Shown piece by piece: positions 18,408-27,468 of a stretch of 64,000 nucleotides of DNA. Origin of the DNA: Rhizobium sp. SG_E_25_P2. Lineage in GTDB: Bacteria > Pseudomonadota > Alphaproteobacteria > Rhizobiales > Rhizobiaceae. Position 1 is the first letter of the stretch; the number at the start of each line of letters is the position of its first letter. The notes beneath the pieces are model-generated. The model was not told the DNA's origin and did not search any database. It was given only the letters and a program-made list of their open reading frames with translations. The stretch lies in NCBI RefSeq assembly GCF_029892285.1, contig NZ_JARXVM010000001.1, positions 186,001 through 250,000 on the forward strand, read 5' to 3'. Both the position numbers and the translations under genes were made by a program.

Positions 18408-20111
18408 TTATTCGCCGCCGCGGTTCTTCAGAGCCGCGCCGAGAATGTCGCCGAGCGACGCGCCCGAGTCGGACGAACCGAACTGAGCGACGGCTTCCTT
18501 CTCTTCGGCGATTTCCAGCGCCTTGATCGAAAGCTGAACCTTACGGTCCTTCTTGGAGAAGTTGGTGACGCGCGCGTCGACAACCTGACCGACCTGGAAG
18601 CGCTCGGGGCGCTGTTCGTCGCGATCGCGGGACAGGTCCGCGCGGCGGATGAACGACACCAGCTCTTCGTGGTTGACCAGCTTCACTTCGATGCCGCCAT
18701 CGTTGGTGGCGAGCACTTCGCACGAGACGACGGCGTTCTTGCGCAGATCGCCAGACGTTGCGGCTTCGCCGACAGCGTCCTTGCCGAGCTGCTTGATGCC
18801 GAGCGAGATGCGCTCCTTGTCGACGTCCACATCGAGAACGACAGCCTTGACGACATCGCCCTTGTTGAACTCTTCGATGACCTGTTCGCCCGGACGGTTC
18901 CAGTCGAGGTCGGAGAGGTGCACCATGCCGTCAACGTCGCCGTCGAGGCCAATGAACAGGCCGAATTCGGTCTTGTTCTTGACTTCGCCTTCAACGACTG
19001 CGCCAGCCGGATGGGCATTGGCGAAGGCCTGCCAGGGGTTCTCAAGCGTCTGCTTGAGGCCGAGCGAGATGCGGCGCTTGGACGGATCGACTTCGAGAAC
19101 GACGACATCGACTTCCTGCGTGGTCGACAGGATCTTGCCGGGATGGACGTTCTTCTTGGTCCAGGACATTTCGGAGATGTGGATGAGGCCTTCGATGCCA
19201 GGCTCCAGCTCAACGAACGCACCGTAATCGGTGATGTTGGTGACAGTGCCGGTGATCTTCTTGCCAACCGGATACTTGGCGCCAATATCGCCCCAGGGAT
19301 CGGACTCGAGCTGCTTCATGCCGAGCGAGATACGATGGGTTTCCTGGTTGATGCGGATGATCTGAACCTTGACCTGCTGGCCAATGGACAGGATTTCCGA
19401 CGGATGGTTGACGCGACGCCAAGCCATATCCGTGACGTGCAGCAGACCATCGATGCCGCCGAGATCGACGAATGCGCCGTAATCGGTGATGTTCTTGACA
19501 ACGCCTTCAACGACCTGACCTTCTTCAAGGTTCTGGACGATTTCAGAACGCTGCTCAGCGCGGGACTCTTCGAGAACCGTGCGGCGCGACACGACGATGT
19601 TGCCGCGACGCTTGTCCATCTTGAGGATTTCGAAGGGCTGCGGAACATGCATCAGCGGGGTGACGTCGCGGATCGGACGGATGTCGACCTGCGAGCGCGG
19701 CAGGAAGGCGATGGCGCCGTCGAGATCGACGGTGAAGCCGCCCTTGACCTGGTTGAAGATCACGCCTTCGACGCGTTCGCCGGCGTTGAACTTGACTTCC
19801 AGCTTGGTCCAGCTTTCCTCGCGGCGAGCCTTCTCGCGCGACAGGACAGCTTCGCCCATGGCGTTTTCGATGCGATCGACATAAACTTCAACTTCGTCGC
19901 CGACCTTCAGCGTGCCGTCCTTGGCGCGGGCGCCGAATTCCTTGAGCGCGATGCGGCCTTCGACCTTGAGGCCGACGTCAACGATGGCGACGTCCTTCTC
20001 AATGCCGGTAATGATGCCCTTGGTCACATAGCCTTCGGCGAGGTCGACCTTGGAAAAGGATTCTTCGAGGAGGGACGCGAAGTCCTCCTTCAGGGAGTTA
20101 GCTGCGGACAT
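18408..20111 (-). CDS. rpsA: 30S ribosomal protein S1
   Basis: A 567-aa protein with six tandem S1/OB-fold RNA-binding modules, the standard layout. It tethers mRNA to the 30S subunit for initiation. Repeats are easily seen: GxVTNITDYGAFVxLxxGIEGLIHISEMSW, and the parallel VKNITDYGAFVDLGGIDG. I chose ATG 20111 (MSAANSLKEDF) because GGAG precedes it by 5 nt. It follows cmk by 134 nt on the same strand, the usual alphaproteobacterial order. Confidence 0.97.
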   Translation of the reverse strand: MSAANSLKEDFASLLEESFSKVDLAEGYVTKGIITGIEKDVAIVDVGLKVEGRIALKEFGARAKDGTLKVGDEVEVYVDRIENAMGEAVLSREKARREESWTKLEVKFNAGERVEGVIFNQVKGGFTVDLDGAIAFLPRSQVDIRPIRDVTPLMHVPQPFEILKMDKRRGNIVVSRRTVLEESRAEQRSEIVQNLEEGQVVEGVVKNITDYGAFVDLGGIDGLLHVTDMAWRRVNHPSEILSIGQQVKVQIIRINQETHRISLGMKQLESDPWGDIGAKYPVGKKITGTVTNITDYGAFVELEPGIEGLIHISEMSWTKKNVHPGKILSTTQEVDVVVLEVDPSKRRISLGLKQTLENPWQAFANAHPAGAVVEGEVKNKTEFGLFIGLDGDVDGMVHLSDLDWNRPGEQVIEEFNKGDVVKAVVLDVDVDKERISLGIKQLGKDAVGEAATSGDLRKNAVVSCEVLATNDGGIEVKLVNHEELVSFIRRADLSRDRDEQRPERFQVGQVVDARVTNFSKKDRKVQLSIKALEIAEEKEAVAQFGSSDSGASLGDILGAALKNRGGE

Positions 20112-20245
20112 TGGTTCTCCAAACAGGCGACGATTTGTCAAAAAAGCCGCCGAAAAGCGCCGGGGGTTAGGTTGTACACAGATCGTCCCGATGGTCCGGC
20201 CCTTTTAATGTCAGGGCTGTTCCGGCGCGCGGAGCATGGGAAAAC

Positions 20246-20872
20246 CTATTTCAAGCGAGCGTCGATGATAGCCTTCGCTGCCTGAAACGCCGCCTCTATA
20301 CCCATTTCAGACGTATCAATCAAGTGCGCATCAGCCGCTGGTTTCAACGGACTGTCGGCGCGTCCCATATCACGCGCGTCTCGCTGAATCAGATCGGCGA
20401 GAACCGTTTTGAAATCGCCCGATCCGCCACTGGCGCGAATTTCGTCCAGCCGCCTTTGGGCGCGCACTTCCGGCGAGGCCGTCACGTAAAGTTTCACTTC
20501 CGCATCCGGGCAGACCACGGTGCCGATGTCGCGACCGTCGAGCACCGCGCCAGGCTCCCGGTGCGCAAAGCGCCGCTGCGCCTCTACGAGTTCTCGCCGC
20601 ATATCCGGCATCACGGCAATGCGGGATGCCGCCTCGCCAATCGCATGCGCCGATAAAACGGTTCGATCGAGCTGCGAAAGATCAAGCCGCCGCGCGGCGC
20701 CGGCGGCCTGGGTTTCATCGTCAAGGGCAAGCCCTTGATCGAGCATGGCCTTGGCCACCGCGCGATATGTGAGGCCGGTGTCGAGGTGATGAAAGCCATA
20801 GGCGTCCGCGATCTTCCGGGAGAGCGTTCCCTTTCCGGCGGCGGCGGGGCCATCGATGGCTATTGTCGGCAT
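20246..20872 (-). CDS. cmk: (d)CMP kinase
   Basis: A 208-aa cytidylate kinase that phosphorylates CMP and dCMP. The P-loop is [15 protein letters not shown] at the N-terminus. The CMP-binding DTGLTYR and [13 protein letters not shown] are present, and the LID region contains RDARDMGR. I chose ATG 20872; an in-frame TTG two codons upstream is possible. The usual upstream neighbour aroA is absent; macB lies there instead, on the same strand. Confidence 0.95.
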   Translation of the reverse strand: MPTIAIDGPAAAGKGTLSRKIADAYGFHHLDTGLTYRAVAKAMLDQGLALDDETQAAGAARRLDLSQLDRTVLSAHAIGEAASRIAVMPDMRRELVEAQRRFAHREPGAVLDGRDIGTVVCPDAEVKLYVTASPEVRAQRRLDEIRASGGSGDFKTVLADLIQRDARDMGRADSPLKPAADAHLIDTSEMGIEAAFQAAKAIIDARLK

Positions 20873-21009
20873 TCCCAAATCCTGATCGTCACAAGAATCA
20901 TGAAACTATCGCATTGGCGCGAAGTTTTTCATAGGCAGAGACGCGGCCCTTGCCAAGCTCAAGCCGGCGAATTGGTTTGGAACTATGTTCGTTACGCCGC
21001 CGGGCGGCG

Positions 21010-22971
21010 CTAGGCCCGGCTGAGCGCCACGACAGGATCGAGCCGAGAGGCGTTGCGCGCCGGCAGGAAGCCGAACAGGATGCCGATCAGCGTGGAGACG
21101 ACGAATGCGCCGATGATCGACGGCGTCGAATAGATGAAGGCGAATTTATCGGTCAGCAGCGACACGAGCCCGCCAAGACCAAAAGCCGTCGCCACCCCGA
21201 GGAAACCACCGACGAAGCACACCAGCACCGCTTCGGTCAAAAACTGCTGGAGAATATCCGAGCGGCGCGCGCCGACCGCCATGCGCACGCCGATCTCCTG
21301 CACCCGCTCGGAGACGGACACCAGCATGATGTTCATCACGCCAATGCCGCCGACGACCAACGAAATCACCGCGATAGCCGCCACCAGCAGCGTCAGTGTC
21401 TGCGCGGTCGCCGTGATCGTCTGGCGGATCTGGTCGGTGTTGAAAATGAAGAAGTCCTTGCTTCCATGCCGCGCCGTCAAAAACTCGGTCGCCGCCTGTT
21501 CGGCGAGCGTCGTATTGGCGTCGTCCGCGACCTTGAGGAGAATGGAGCGCAGGCTTGTTTCCCCCGTCATGCGGGCCTGAACAGTCGAGAACGGCAGGTA
21601 GACGTTCAGGTTGCCGGAACCGCCGAAACTCTGCTCTTGAGGCTCGATGACTCCGATGATCCGACAGGGGACCGAACCGACCAGCAGGATCTGGCCGACG
21701 GCGTCCTCGTCGGAAAACAGCGTCTTGCGGGTATTGTCGTCGATGACGACGTCCTGGGCGAGCGTATCGACGCTCGAAGCGTCGAAAAAACGACCGGAGG
21801 CGAGCGAGGCGTTGCGCACACTGAAAAAACCGGGGCCGACGCCGTTGACGAGCGCCGAGGCCTCCTGAGATCCACGCCGCAAGGTCAGGCTCTTCGTCAC
21901 CGTCGGGGTAACCCCGGCTGCGTAAGGCTGGGCGGCGAGCGCCTCCGCATCGGCAAGGACCAGCGTCTGGACCTTTTCGGAGCGGACATCGCCGAAATTC
22001 TTGCCGGGGAAAATTTCCAGCGTATTGGCGCCCAGGCGGGAAATCTCCTCCAGCACGATCTTCTGCGAGCCCGCGCCGATCGCCACGACGCTGACGACGG
22101 AGGCGATGCCGATGATGATGCCGAGCATGGTGAGAAAGGTGCGCAATCGATGCGCGTTCATGGCGATGAGCGCCATGCGAAACGCCTCGCCAAACCGGTC
22201 GAAACCGGCCATGACGGCGTTTCCGGACGCGGCTTTCCGCCGCGAAACCGGGTCCGACGCCGAAACAGGTTTCCGCGCCGCGGCCTCAGTCCTGCGGTCT
22301 GCGACGATCCGGCCGTCGGAAATCTCCACCACACGATGGGCGCGGCGGGCCACGGCCATGTCATGGGTGACAATGATCACCGTATGGCCCTCGGCGTTCA
22401 ACTCTTCGAGGATCTTCAGCATCTCCTCGCCTGTCTTCGTGTCGAGCGCGCCGGTCGGCTCATCGGCGAGGATGACGTCGGCCCCATTGATGAGCGCGCG
22501 CGCGATCGACACGCGTTGCTGCTGGCCGCCCGACAACTGGCCGGGTCGATGGGTCAGCCGCTCGCCCATGCCCAGGCGCTCCAGCATCGCTTTTGCGCGG
22601 CTGCGCCGCTCGGACGCGGACATGCCGGAATAGATCGCCGGTATCTCGGCGTTGGACAGCGCCGTCAGTTCCCCGAGCAGATGATATCGCTGGAAAATGA
22701 AGCCAAAATGCTCGCGGCGCAGCTGGGCGAGCTCGTCGGGATCGAGATCCGATGTCAGCCGCCCGCCAATGCGGTAGTCCCCACCGCTCGGTCGGTCCAG
22801 ACAGCCGAGAATATTCATCAACGTGGATTTGCCCGAACCCGAGGGGCCGATGATCGCGACGAATTCGCCACTGGCGATTTCGAGATCCACGTCCTCAAGG
22901 ACAGTGATTACATCTTCGCCAGCGGGAAATTCCCGCCGGACCTTGCGGAGCGAGATGAGCGGGTCAGCCAT
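21010..22971 (-). CDS. macB: MacB-type ABC transporter (fused ATPase-permease)
   Basis: A 653-aa protein. The N-terminal ATPase has Walker A GPSGSGKST, signature LSGGQQQRVSIARAL and Walker B VILADEPTGALD. A transmembrane helix near 275 is followed by a periplasmic MacB domain and three C-terminal helices (FtsX-like). MacB works with MacA and an outer-membrane channel to export peptides, toxins or macrolides by a mechanotransmission mechanism. No TolC gene is nearby. It starts 2 nt after the macA stop. Confidence 0.92.
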   Translation of the reverse strand: MADPLISLRKVRREFPAGEDVITVLEDVDLEIASGEFVAIIGPSGSGKSTLMNILGCLDRPSGGDYRIGGRLTSDLDPDELAQLRREHFGFIFQRYHLLGELTALSNAEIPAIYSGMSASERRSRAKAMLERLGMGERLTHRPGQLSGGQQQRVSIARALINGADVILADEPTGALDTKTGEEMLKILEELNAEGHTVIIVTHDMAVARRAHRVVEISDGRIVADRRTEAAARKPVSASDPVSRRKAASGNAVMAGFDRFGEAFRMALIAMNAHRLRTFLTMLGIIIGIASVVSVVAIGAGSQKIVLEEISRLGANTLEIFPGKNFGDVRSEKVQTLVLADAEALAAQPYAAGVTPTVTKSLTLRRGSQEASALVNGVGPGFFSVRNASLASGRFFDASSVDTLAQDVVIDDNTRKTLFSDEDAVGQILLVGSVPCRIIGVIEPQEQSFGGSGNLNVYLPFSTVQARMTGETSLRSILLKVADDANTTLAEQAATEFLTARHGSKDFFIFNTDQIRQTITATAQTLTLLVAAIAVISLVVGGIGVMNIMLVSVSERVQEIGVRMAVGARRSDILQQFLTEAVLVCFVGGFLGVATAFGLGGLVSLLTDKFAFIYSTPSIIGAFVVSTLIGILFGFLPARNASRLDPVVALSRA

Positions 22972-22973
22972 GG

Positions 22974-24191
22974 CTAGAGCCTCATCGGCGGCGGGCCGAA
23001 ATCATTGGTGGCCTGGGCCGTGGCGGAGCCCCGGCTGGTCACCACCACATCCCCCTCCTCGAGCCCCGATTTGATTTCAGTGCGCAATTTGTCGCTCAGG
23101 CCGATTTCGACCTCGCGCAGGACAATCGTCTTTTTGGGCCCGACCACCTCGACGCGATTCTTGCCGCCGGGTGTCGCGGGCGGACGAATTGCGGAGGCGG
23201 GAACGAGCACAACATTATCGGCGCGGCCCAGCACGATATGCACTTGCGCGGTCATATAGGTCTTGAGAACCCCATCGGCATTGGGCGCGGTGAACCGGCC
23301 GTAGTAGTATATGGCTTCTGATGTCGAGGACGAACTGCTGGAGCTGCTCGACGAACTGGAGGTCGAAATCTCCGAATCCGAACGCAGGCTGTCAGGAGCC
23401 GGGTCGATTGAATCGAGCTTTGCGTCCCAGCGCCGGTCGCCATCGCCGAGCACGGTGAAATAGACATCCTGCCCTGGCCTGACATTGACGACATCCGCTT
23501 CGGAAATCTCCGCCTGGATCAACATGCGATCGATTTGGCCGAGAACGACGATGGTTGGGGCCGTTTGCGTGGCGTTGACCGTCTGGCCCTGTTGCGCCAC
23601 GATCAGCAGCACCGTTCCATCCATGGGCGCGGTGATCCTGGTATAGCCGAGATCCACCTTGGCGTTGGCCACCGCCACCTCGGCTTCGGCGATCTGCGCC
23701 TCGAGCGCGGCGATCTGCGCGCGCGTGGTCGCCACCGTCGTCTCGGCGCTTTCGAAGGCGTCCTGCGAGGTGGCGCGACTGGGCAGGCCCTGCCGCGATC
23801 GTTCAAGCGCCGACAAAGCATAGGTCAACGACGCTTGTTTCTCGTCTCGTTGAGCCCGGACATTGGCGAGCGAAGCTTCGGCGGTCTTGAGCGCATTCTG
23901 CTGGGTCAGACTGTCGATCTCGGCGATCAGATCGCCTTCGGACACCGTCTGGCCAAGCTTGACATGGAGATCGGTGATCCGGCCGGAGGCTTGCGCGCCC
24001 ACCGCCACCAGTCTTGCCGGACGCACGGTCCCGGTCGCCAGAACCGCCACCTCGATATCGCCGCGCGAGGCCTTGGACGTAATAACATTGGCCAGGGGAT
24101 CGTCGGCCTCGGTTCGGCTGAGCCAAAAGTAGCCGCCGGCCGCCGCAATCAGCAGGATTGCCAGCGTCAGCCAGCCAGCCCATTTTTTCAT
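22974..24191 (-). CDS. macA: MacA-type periplasmic adaptor protein
   Basis: A 405-aa membrane-fusion protein with one N-terminal anchor helix, lipoyl-like halves (ATGTVRPARLVAVGAQASG and the later DGTVLLIVAQQGQTV), a helical hairpin and a beta-barrel. It links MacB to an outer-membrane channel. An unusual run of 13 serines near residue 275 lies between the barrel and membrane-proximal parts. ATG 24191 (MKKWAGW) is preferred since the anchor begins there; a longer frame adds 51 residues without a signal. Confidence 0.9.
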   Translation of the reverse strand: MKKWAGWLTLAILLIAAAGGYFWLSRTEADDPLANVITSKASRGDIEVAVLATGTVRPARLVAVGAQASGRITDLHVKLGQTVSEGDLIAEIDSLTQQNALKTAEASLANVRAQRDEKQASLTYALSALERSRQGLPSRATSQDAFESAETTVATTRAQIAALEAQIAEAEVAVANAKVDLGYTRITAPMDGTVLLIVAQQGQTVNATQTAPTIVVLGQIDRMLIQAEISEADVVNVRPGQDVYFTVLGDGDRRWDAKLDSIDPAPDSLRSDSEISTSSSSSSSSSSSSTSEAIYYYGRFTAPNADGVLKTYMTAQVHIVLGRADNVVLVPASAIRPPATPGGKNRVEVVGPKKTIVLREVEIGLSDKLRTEIKSGLEEGDVVVTSRGSATAQATNDFGPPPMRL

Positions 24192-24397
24192 TGTCGTCGG
24201 ACTCCATTCGATGCGCCATCCGGCCGAATGGACGTCTTCCATTTCGCGCGCTTCTATGGCGAGCGTGGTTGAAGAGAGGTCCGGCCCGGCGAAACGCCTT
24301 CGGTGTTCTCCAGGCGATGTAGGCGCAGCAAGCGGTCGCGTCAAAGGCGAAGTCCGAAGTCTTACAAAACTTTACCTTGGAGAGACGCTTCTTCGCG

Positions 24398-25006
24398 TCA
24401 GGCGAGCGCGCGTTGCACGGCCGGACGCTCGCCCATGCGGAGAAAGTGATCGGCAAGGTGGGGAAACGCGTTGATGTCGACGCCGTCACCCGCCAGCCAG
24501 CCTTCGATGGTGAAGAGATAGGCGTCGGCGACGCTATAGGCCTCTCCCATCACCCAGGGTCCGCGAAACAGATCCTTCTCGATCAGCGCCATGCATGCGG
24601 ACATGGTGTCCGGCACTTTGCGCTTCATGTCTTCGATCGAGGCCGGCTCGGAAGCCCAACGCGTCCCCCGTCGGCCATGCGCATGCGCGACATGAACCGT
24701 CGATGCCAGGTAGGAATTGAACGCCTGCAGTTCAGCGAAGGCGAATGGATCGCCAATCGGCGCAAGTTCCGCCTCGGGAAACGCCTGCGCCAGATAGGCA
24801 AGCAATGCCGGCGTCTCCGTGAGCGCGCCGTGATCGGTCACCAGCGCGGGCACGCGGCCTTTCGGATTGATCGCAAGGAAATCCGGAGACGATTGCTGCT
24901 TCTGGGAGAGGTCGACCCGGACGAGTTCATAGGGCGCGCCGATTTCTTCGAGAACGATGCGGGTGGCCAGCGCGCAGCTGCCAGCGGAAAAGAACAAGGA
25001 GAGCAT
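24398..25006 (-). CDS. Glutathione S-transferase family protein
   Basis: A 202-aa protein of normal GST length. The N-terminal thioredoxin-like domain starts MLSLFFSAGSCALATRI with the beta-class Ser/Cys active-site pair. The cis-proline motif follows in INPKGRVPAL, then ETPALLAYLA. The C-terminal helical domain contains YSVADAYLFT, the GST folding signature (usual D at the N-cap). It probably detoxifies electrophiles; the true substrate is unknown. The frame extends 32 codons upstream, but the fold starts here. Confidence 0.88.
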   Translation of the reverse strand: MLSLFFSAGSCALATRIVLEEIGAPYELVRVDLSQKQQSSPDFLAINPKGRVPALVTDHGALTETPALLAYLAQAFPEAELAPIGDPFAFAELQAFNSYLASTVHVAHAHGRRGTRWASEPASIEDMKRKVPDTMSACMALIEKDLFRGPWVMGEAYSVADAYLFTIEGWLAGDGVDINAFPHLADHFLRMGERPAVQRALA

Positions 25007-25306
25007 GACCGGTTTTCTCGATTGCGTTGGCGCAGTTATCCCGCGCCGCAGGCCTTTCGGCAAGAGCAAGACATTCCGCCGATGTTGCATTCTCGGCGGC
25101 AAGCCTGAAAAAGCCGTATCGGCGTTCGAAAACTTTCAGCCATAATCAAGCAGCGCCATTGATTCGCGGGGCGATTAGGCTTTGACAGACGCGCCCAAGA
25201 AAGATAAGGGCGTGATCCCTGAAAATGACCATCGCCGCTATGGCGGCCGCCGTTTCCGGCATTTCGGACGGCTTCTTTTCAAGCTTACCACTCAAGAGGT
25301 CTAGAC

Positions 25307-25696
25307 GTGGCAAAACCCGAACTCGGAACCAAGCGCATCGACCCGGAAACGGGCAAGAAGTTTTACGACCTGAACCGCGATCCGGTCGTCTCGCCCTATA
25401 CCGGCAAATCCTATCCGCTCTCCTTCTTCGAAGAGCATTCGGTGGCCAAGGTCCTGGAGAAGGACGAGGAAGAGGATGTCGCCGAAGTCGACGCCGAAAC
25501 CACGGAAGTCGAGCTCGTGTCGCTTGAGGAAGCCGACGACGAAGCAGCTGGCGCCGAAGAGATTCCGGATCTCGGCGACGACGACGTCGATATTGGCGAC
25601 GATGACGACGACACCTTCCTCGAACAGGACGAGGATGAGGACGAAGACGACATGACCGGCCTGATCGGCGTCGGTTCTGACGAAGACGAAGTTTGA
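25307..25696 (+). CDS. TIGR02300 family acidic protein
   Basis: A 129-aa protein with a short basic N-terminal domain (ELGTKRIDPETGKKFYDLN, then PVVSPYTGKSYPLSFF). This matches the alphaproteobacterial TIGR02300 family. The C-terminal 75 residues are almost entirely Asp/Glu. It starts with GTG at 25307, supported by AAGAGG at 25294-25299. The function is unknown. It is conserved next to the tRNA-Ala gene region in many relatives, as I recall. A strong terminator follows. Confidence 0.85.
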   Translation: MAKPELGTKRIDPETGKKFYDLNRDPVVSPYTGKSYPLSFFEEHSVAKVLEKDEEEDVAEVDAETTEVELVSLEEADDEAAGAEEIPDLGDDDVDIGDDDDDTFLEQDEDEDEDDMTGLIGVGSDEDEV

Positions 25697-25711
25697 TTTT
25701 GCTGACTTTTC

Positions 25712-25742
25712 CGGGCCGATAAAAAAAATCGGCCCGAATTCA
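25712..25742 (+). terminator. Terminator after the TIGR02300 gene
   Basis: Arms 25712-25720 and 25728-25736 form a perfect 9-bp stem around an A-rich loop, 15 nt past the stop, followed by a short T-rich stretch. Confidence 0.8.
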
Positions 25743-25834
25743 TTTTATCGCTTGCCAATCCGAATGAGCGACAATATACAGCGGCCACCGACACGGAAAC
25801 GACGTCGGGACCACCCGCCGGACACGGCAAGGAT

Positions 25835-25902
<68 letters not shown>

Positions 25903-25910
<8 letters not shown>

Positions 25911-25998
25911 AATTTTCTTCCCAGAACTCACCGAAACTGCACTGCTCCAAAGAGACCCGACATTTCCGCGGGTTAGCGGCGGCTGTCTCTTTATCTCC
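25903..25998 (+). repeat. Left copy of the island-flanking direct repeat (att-like)
   Basis: The segment starts with the last 8 nt of tRNA-Ala (CTCCACCA) and runs 88 nt into the 3' flank. Compared without gaps to 40,927-41,022 it differs at 10 of 96 positions, six of them clustered in a 10-nt stretch near the end. Confidence 0.85.
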
Positions 25999-26186
25999 CC
26001 CAAACGCCTGGCCATATCTCCTCTCTTTCCGCCCTTTCCCGGCCGCAGTCTCTGTCGGCCCTCACCTGCGTCCACTAATTTTGGCGGGTGGGCGTGGTGG
26101 TCTGGATACGTCTATCTGGAACGAGACAGCCCGCGCCTTGAAGACGCGGACTGTGGATGATCATTTGGGAATGCGTTGTGGTATTT

Positions 26187-26702
26187 TTACCCGCCGAGCA
26201 GCGCGGCCTGCTCTGACCAGCTTGCTGGAATGTCCACCAGCCGTGAGAGCGTGCGGACGGTCAGATCGGCAGGCTGACGACCGGAGAGAATCGATTCGGT
26301 CAGCTGCGGCGACAGGAAGGCCAGCGGCAGAATGCGGCTGATATCGGCGCGATGCACGCCGAGCTGATCGGCGAGTTCGGCGATCGAGGATGCCGAGCCG
26401 TTGGTGAGGCGGTTGAGATAGATGTGCGCCCGGGCGATGAGATCGATCAACGCCTGATCCGGCTCTCGCCCAGTGCCTGCCGATACCACCATGCGCATCT
26501 CGACGCCGCGGCGTTTCATGGTCATCGGCACGGTGATGATGGAGGTTTCGTCATCATCATGGTTGTTGTCGGTGGAGTCTGTTGGTTTTGCGGCGCCATG
26601 TTGATCGTCGGGAATCAAGGCCTTGATCAGCGCGTCGCGGTTGATGTCGAATCGGATGGCGCTGGGAGCGACCGTGATCGCCTTGAAGATCAGGCGTGTT
26701 GA
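26187..26702 (-). pseudogene. C-terminal remnant of a large serine recombinase
   Basis: About 171 open codons end at TAA 26187-26189. The reading frame shows MKRRGVEMRMVV, DLIARAHIYLNRL and ILPLAFLSPQL, then ILSGRQPADLTVRTLSRL. These are the C-terminal features of alphaproteobacterial site-specific serine recombinases. The catalytic resolvase domain is missing: the frame breaks at 26703, precisely where an IS21-like end begins. It was probably interrupted by that element. It may be the relic of the enzyme that placed the island, which is inference. Confidence 0.7.
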
Positions 26703-26724
26703 TTATCACTTCGATTTAAACCAC
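26697..26724 (+). repeat. IS21-like terminal sequence, copy 1
   Basis: The 28-bp segment opens TGTTGATTATCACTTCG. It matches 27,197-27,224 at 24 of 28 positions, exactly 500 bp apart in the same orientation. IS21-family ends carry several such internal copies. It abuts the truncated recombinase frame. Confidence 0.55.
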
Positions 26725-27196
26725 TTTTTCATTTCGAAGGGATCCGCCTGCGCTACGAGAAAATGTTGGCGATCAAAGCTATAGTTTCAGTTAGGTGGTA
26801 CACCGCGAAATGAAAAAACGGGTCAAATCCAGCTGAAATTCAACATCCGGCGCCTCGCCGACCTTCCTGTTCGAAGGCGACGCCCACCGGCTCTGGTTCG
26901 GTACCGACGGCAAAGGAGGCGATGAGGAAGCGCTTCTTCTCGCTACGCTCGACAATATCTCGACATTATCGCAAAGCGATTTTTTGTTGATATAGGCGCT
27001 CCGCCAAGGACGACGGAGCGGCGGGCCTTCCAACTCTCTGATGTCGCCTGAGTTTGGTACGAGCTACGTCTCCAAGCGCCAGGCCCAAGGCAAACTGTAG
27101 AGATTGAGGAAAGGATAAGTCTTTCCTCAATCGACGATATTCGATCTGGAGTTGTTCATTTCTGTCGATAATCGTTTTTAATCAGAGCGCCTGGGC
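26725..27196. other. Gene-poor debris between the two IS21-like ends
   Basis: No convincing gene. One open stretch on the plus strand (about 26,860-26,990) reads FEGDAHRLWFGTDGKGGDEE without a start and stops after about 45 codons; I cannot assign it. The base composition is more AT-rich than the core regions. Confidence 0.5.
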
Positions 27197-27224
27197 TGTT
27201 GATTATCACTCCAACTTGAACCAC
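27197..27224 (+). repeat. IS21-like terminal sequence, copy 2
   Basis: The second copy of the 28-bp TGTTGATTATCACT element, differing from the first at four positions. No transposase frame follows it. Confidence 0.5.
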
Positions 27225-27329
27225 CGAGGAATCTAGGGGCTATTCAGGCCTCGCAACAAACGTCTTTGAGAAGTGGCTCGGTTTGGCTGAACAGTTTTGT
27301 GCCGATTGTTAAGTGGTTTCCGGCGCTGG

Positions 27330-27416
27330 TTATACCGCGAGCGGAATTGTCTGCGGCTGGTTGAAGTAGACCTGATCCGAAGTTTTCCGGTCAAGCGATG
27401 AATGTAGACTCCGCCA
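27330..27416 (-). pseudogene. C-terminal scrap of an IS3-family transposase
   Basis: On the minus strand the codons read WRSLHSSLDRKTSDQVYFNQ followed by PQTIPLAV and a stop at 27330-27332. IS3-family integrases end with the form 'RPHSSLDGKTPDQAYFN'. Only this tail is left, so it is a dead fragment marking past insertion at the island edge. Confidence 0.7.
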
Positions 27417-27468
27417 CACCAGGACCGAGCATAGCGGCCCTGGAATTCCCCTCAGCGGCATTGCGTCC

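Noticed and set aside
18669-20285. A 538-codon plus-strand frame opposite rpsA and cmk
   Set aside because: It is an antisense shadow of the rpsA codon pattern; rpsA itself is unmistakable with six S1 domains.
20950-22977. A 675-codon plus-strand frame opposite macB
   Set aside because: It has no domain signal and a skewed Arg/His/Asp-rich composition. The minus strand carries a complete MacB.
21010-24191. MacAB as the missing exporter of the RTX proteins
   Set aside because: MacB-type pumps are structurally distinct from the HlyB-type transporters that read RTX C-terminal signals, and the genes are outside the island.
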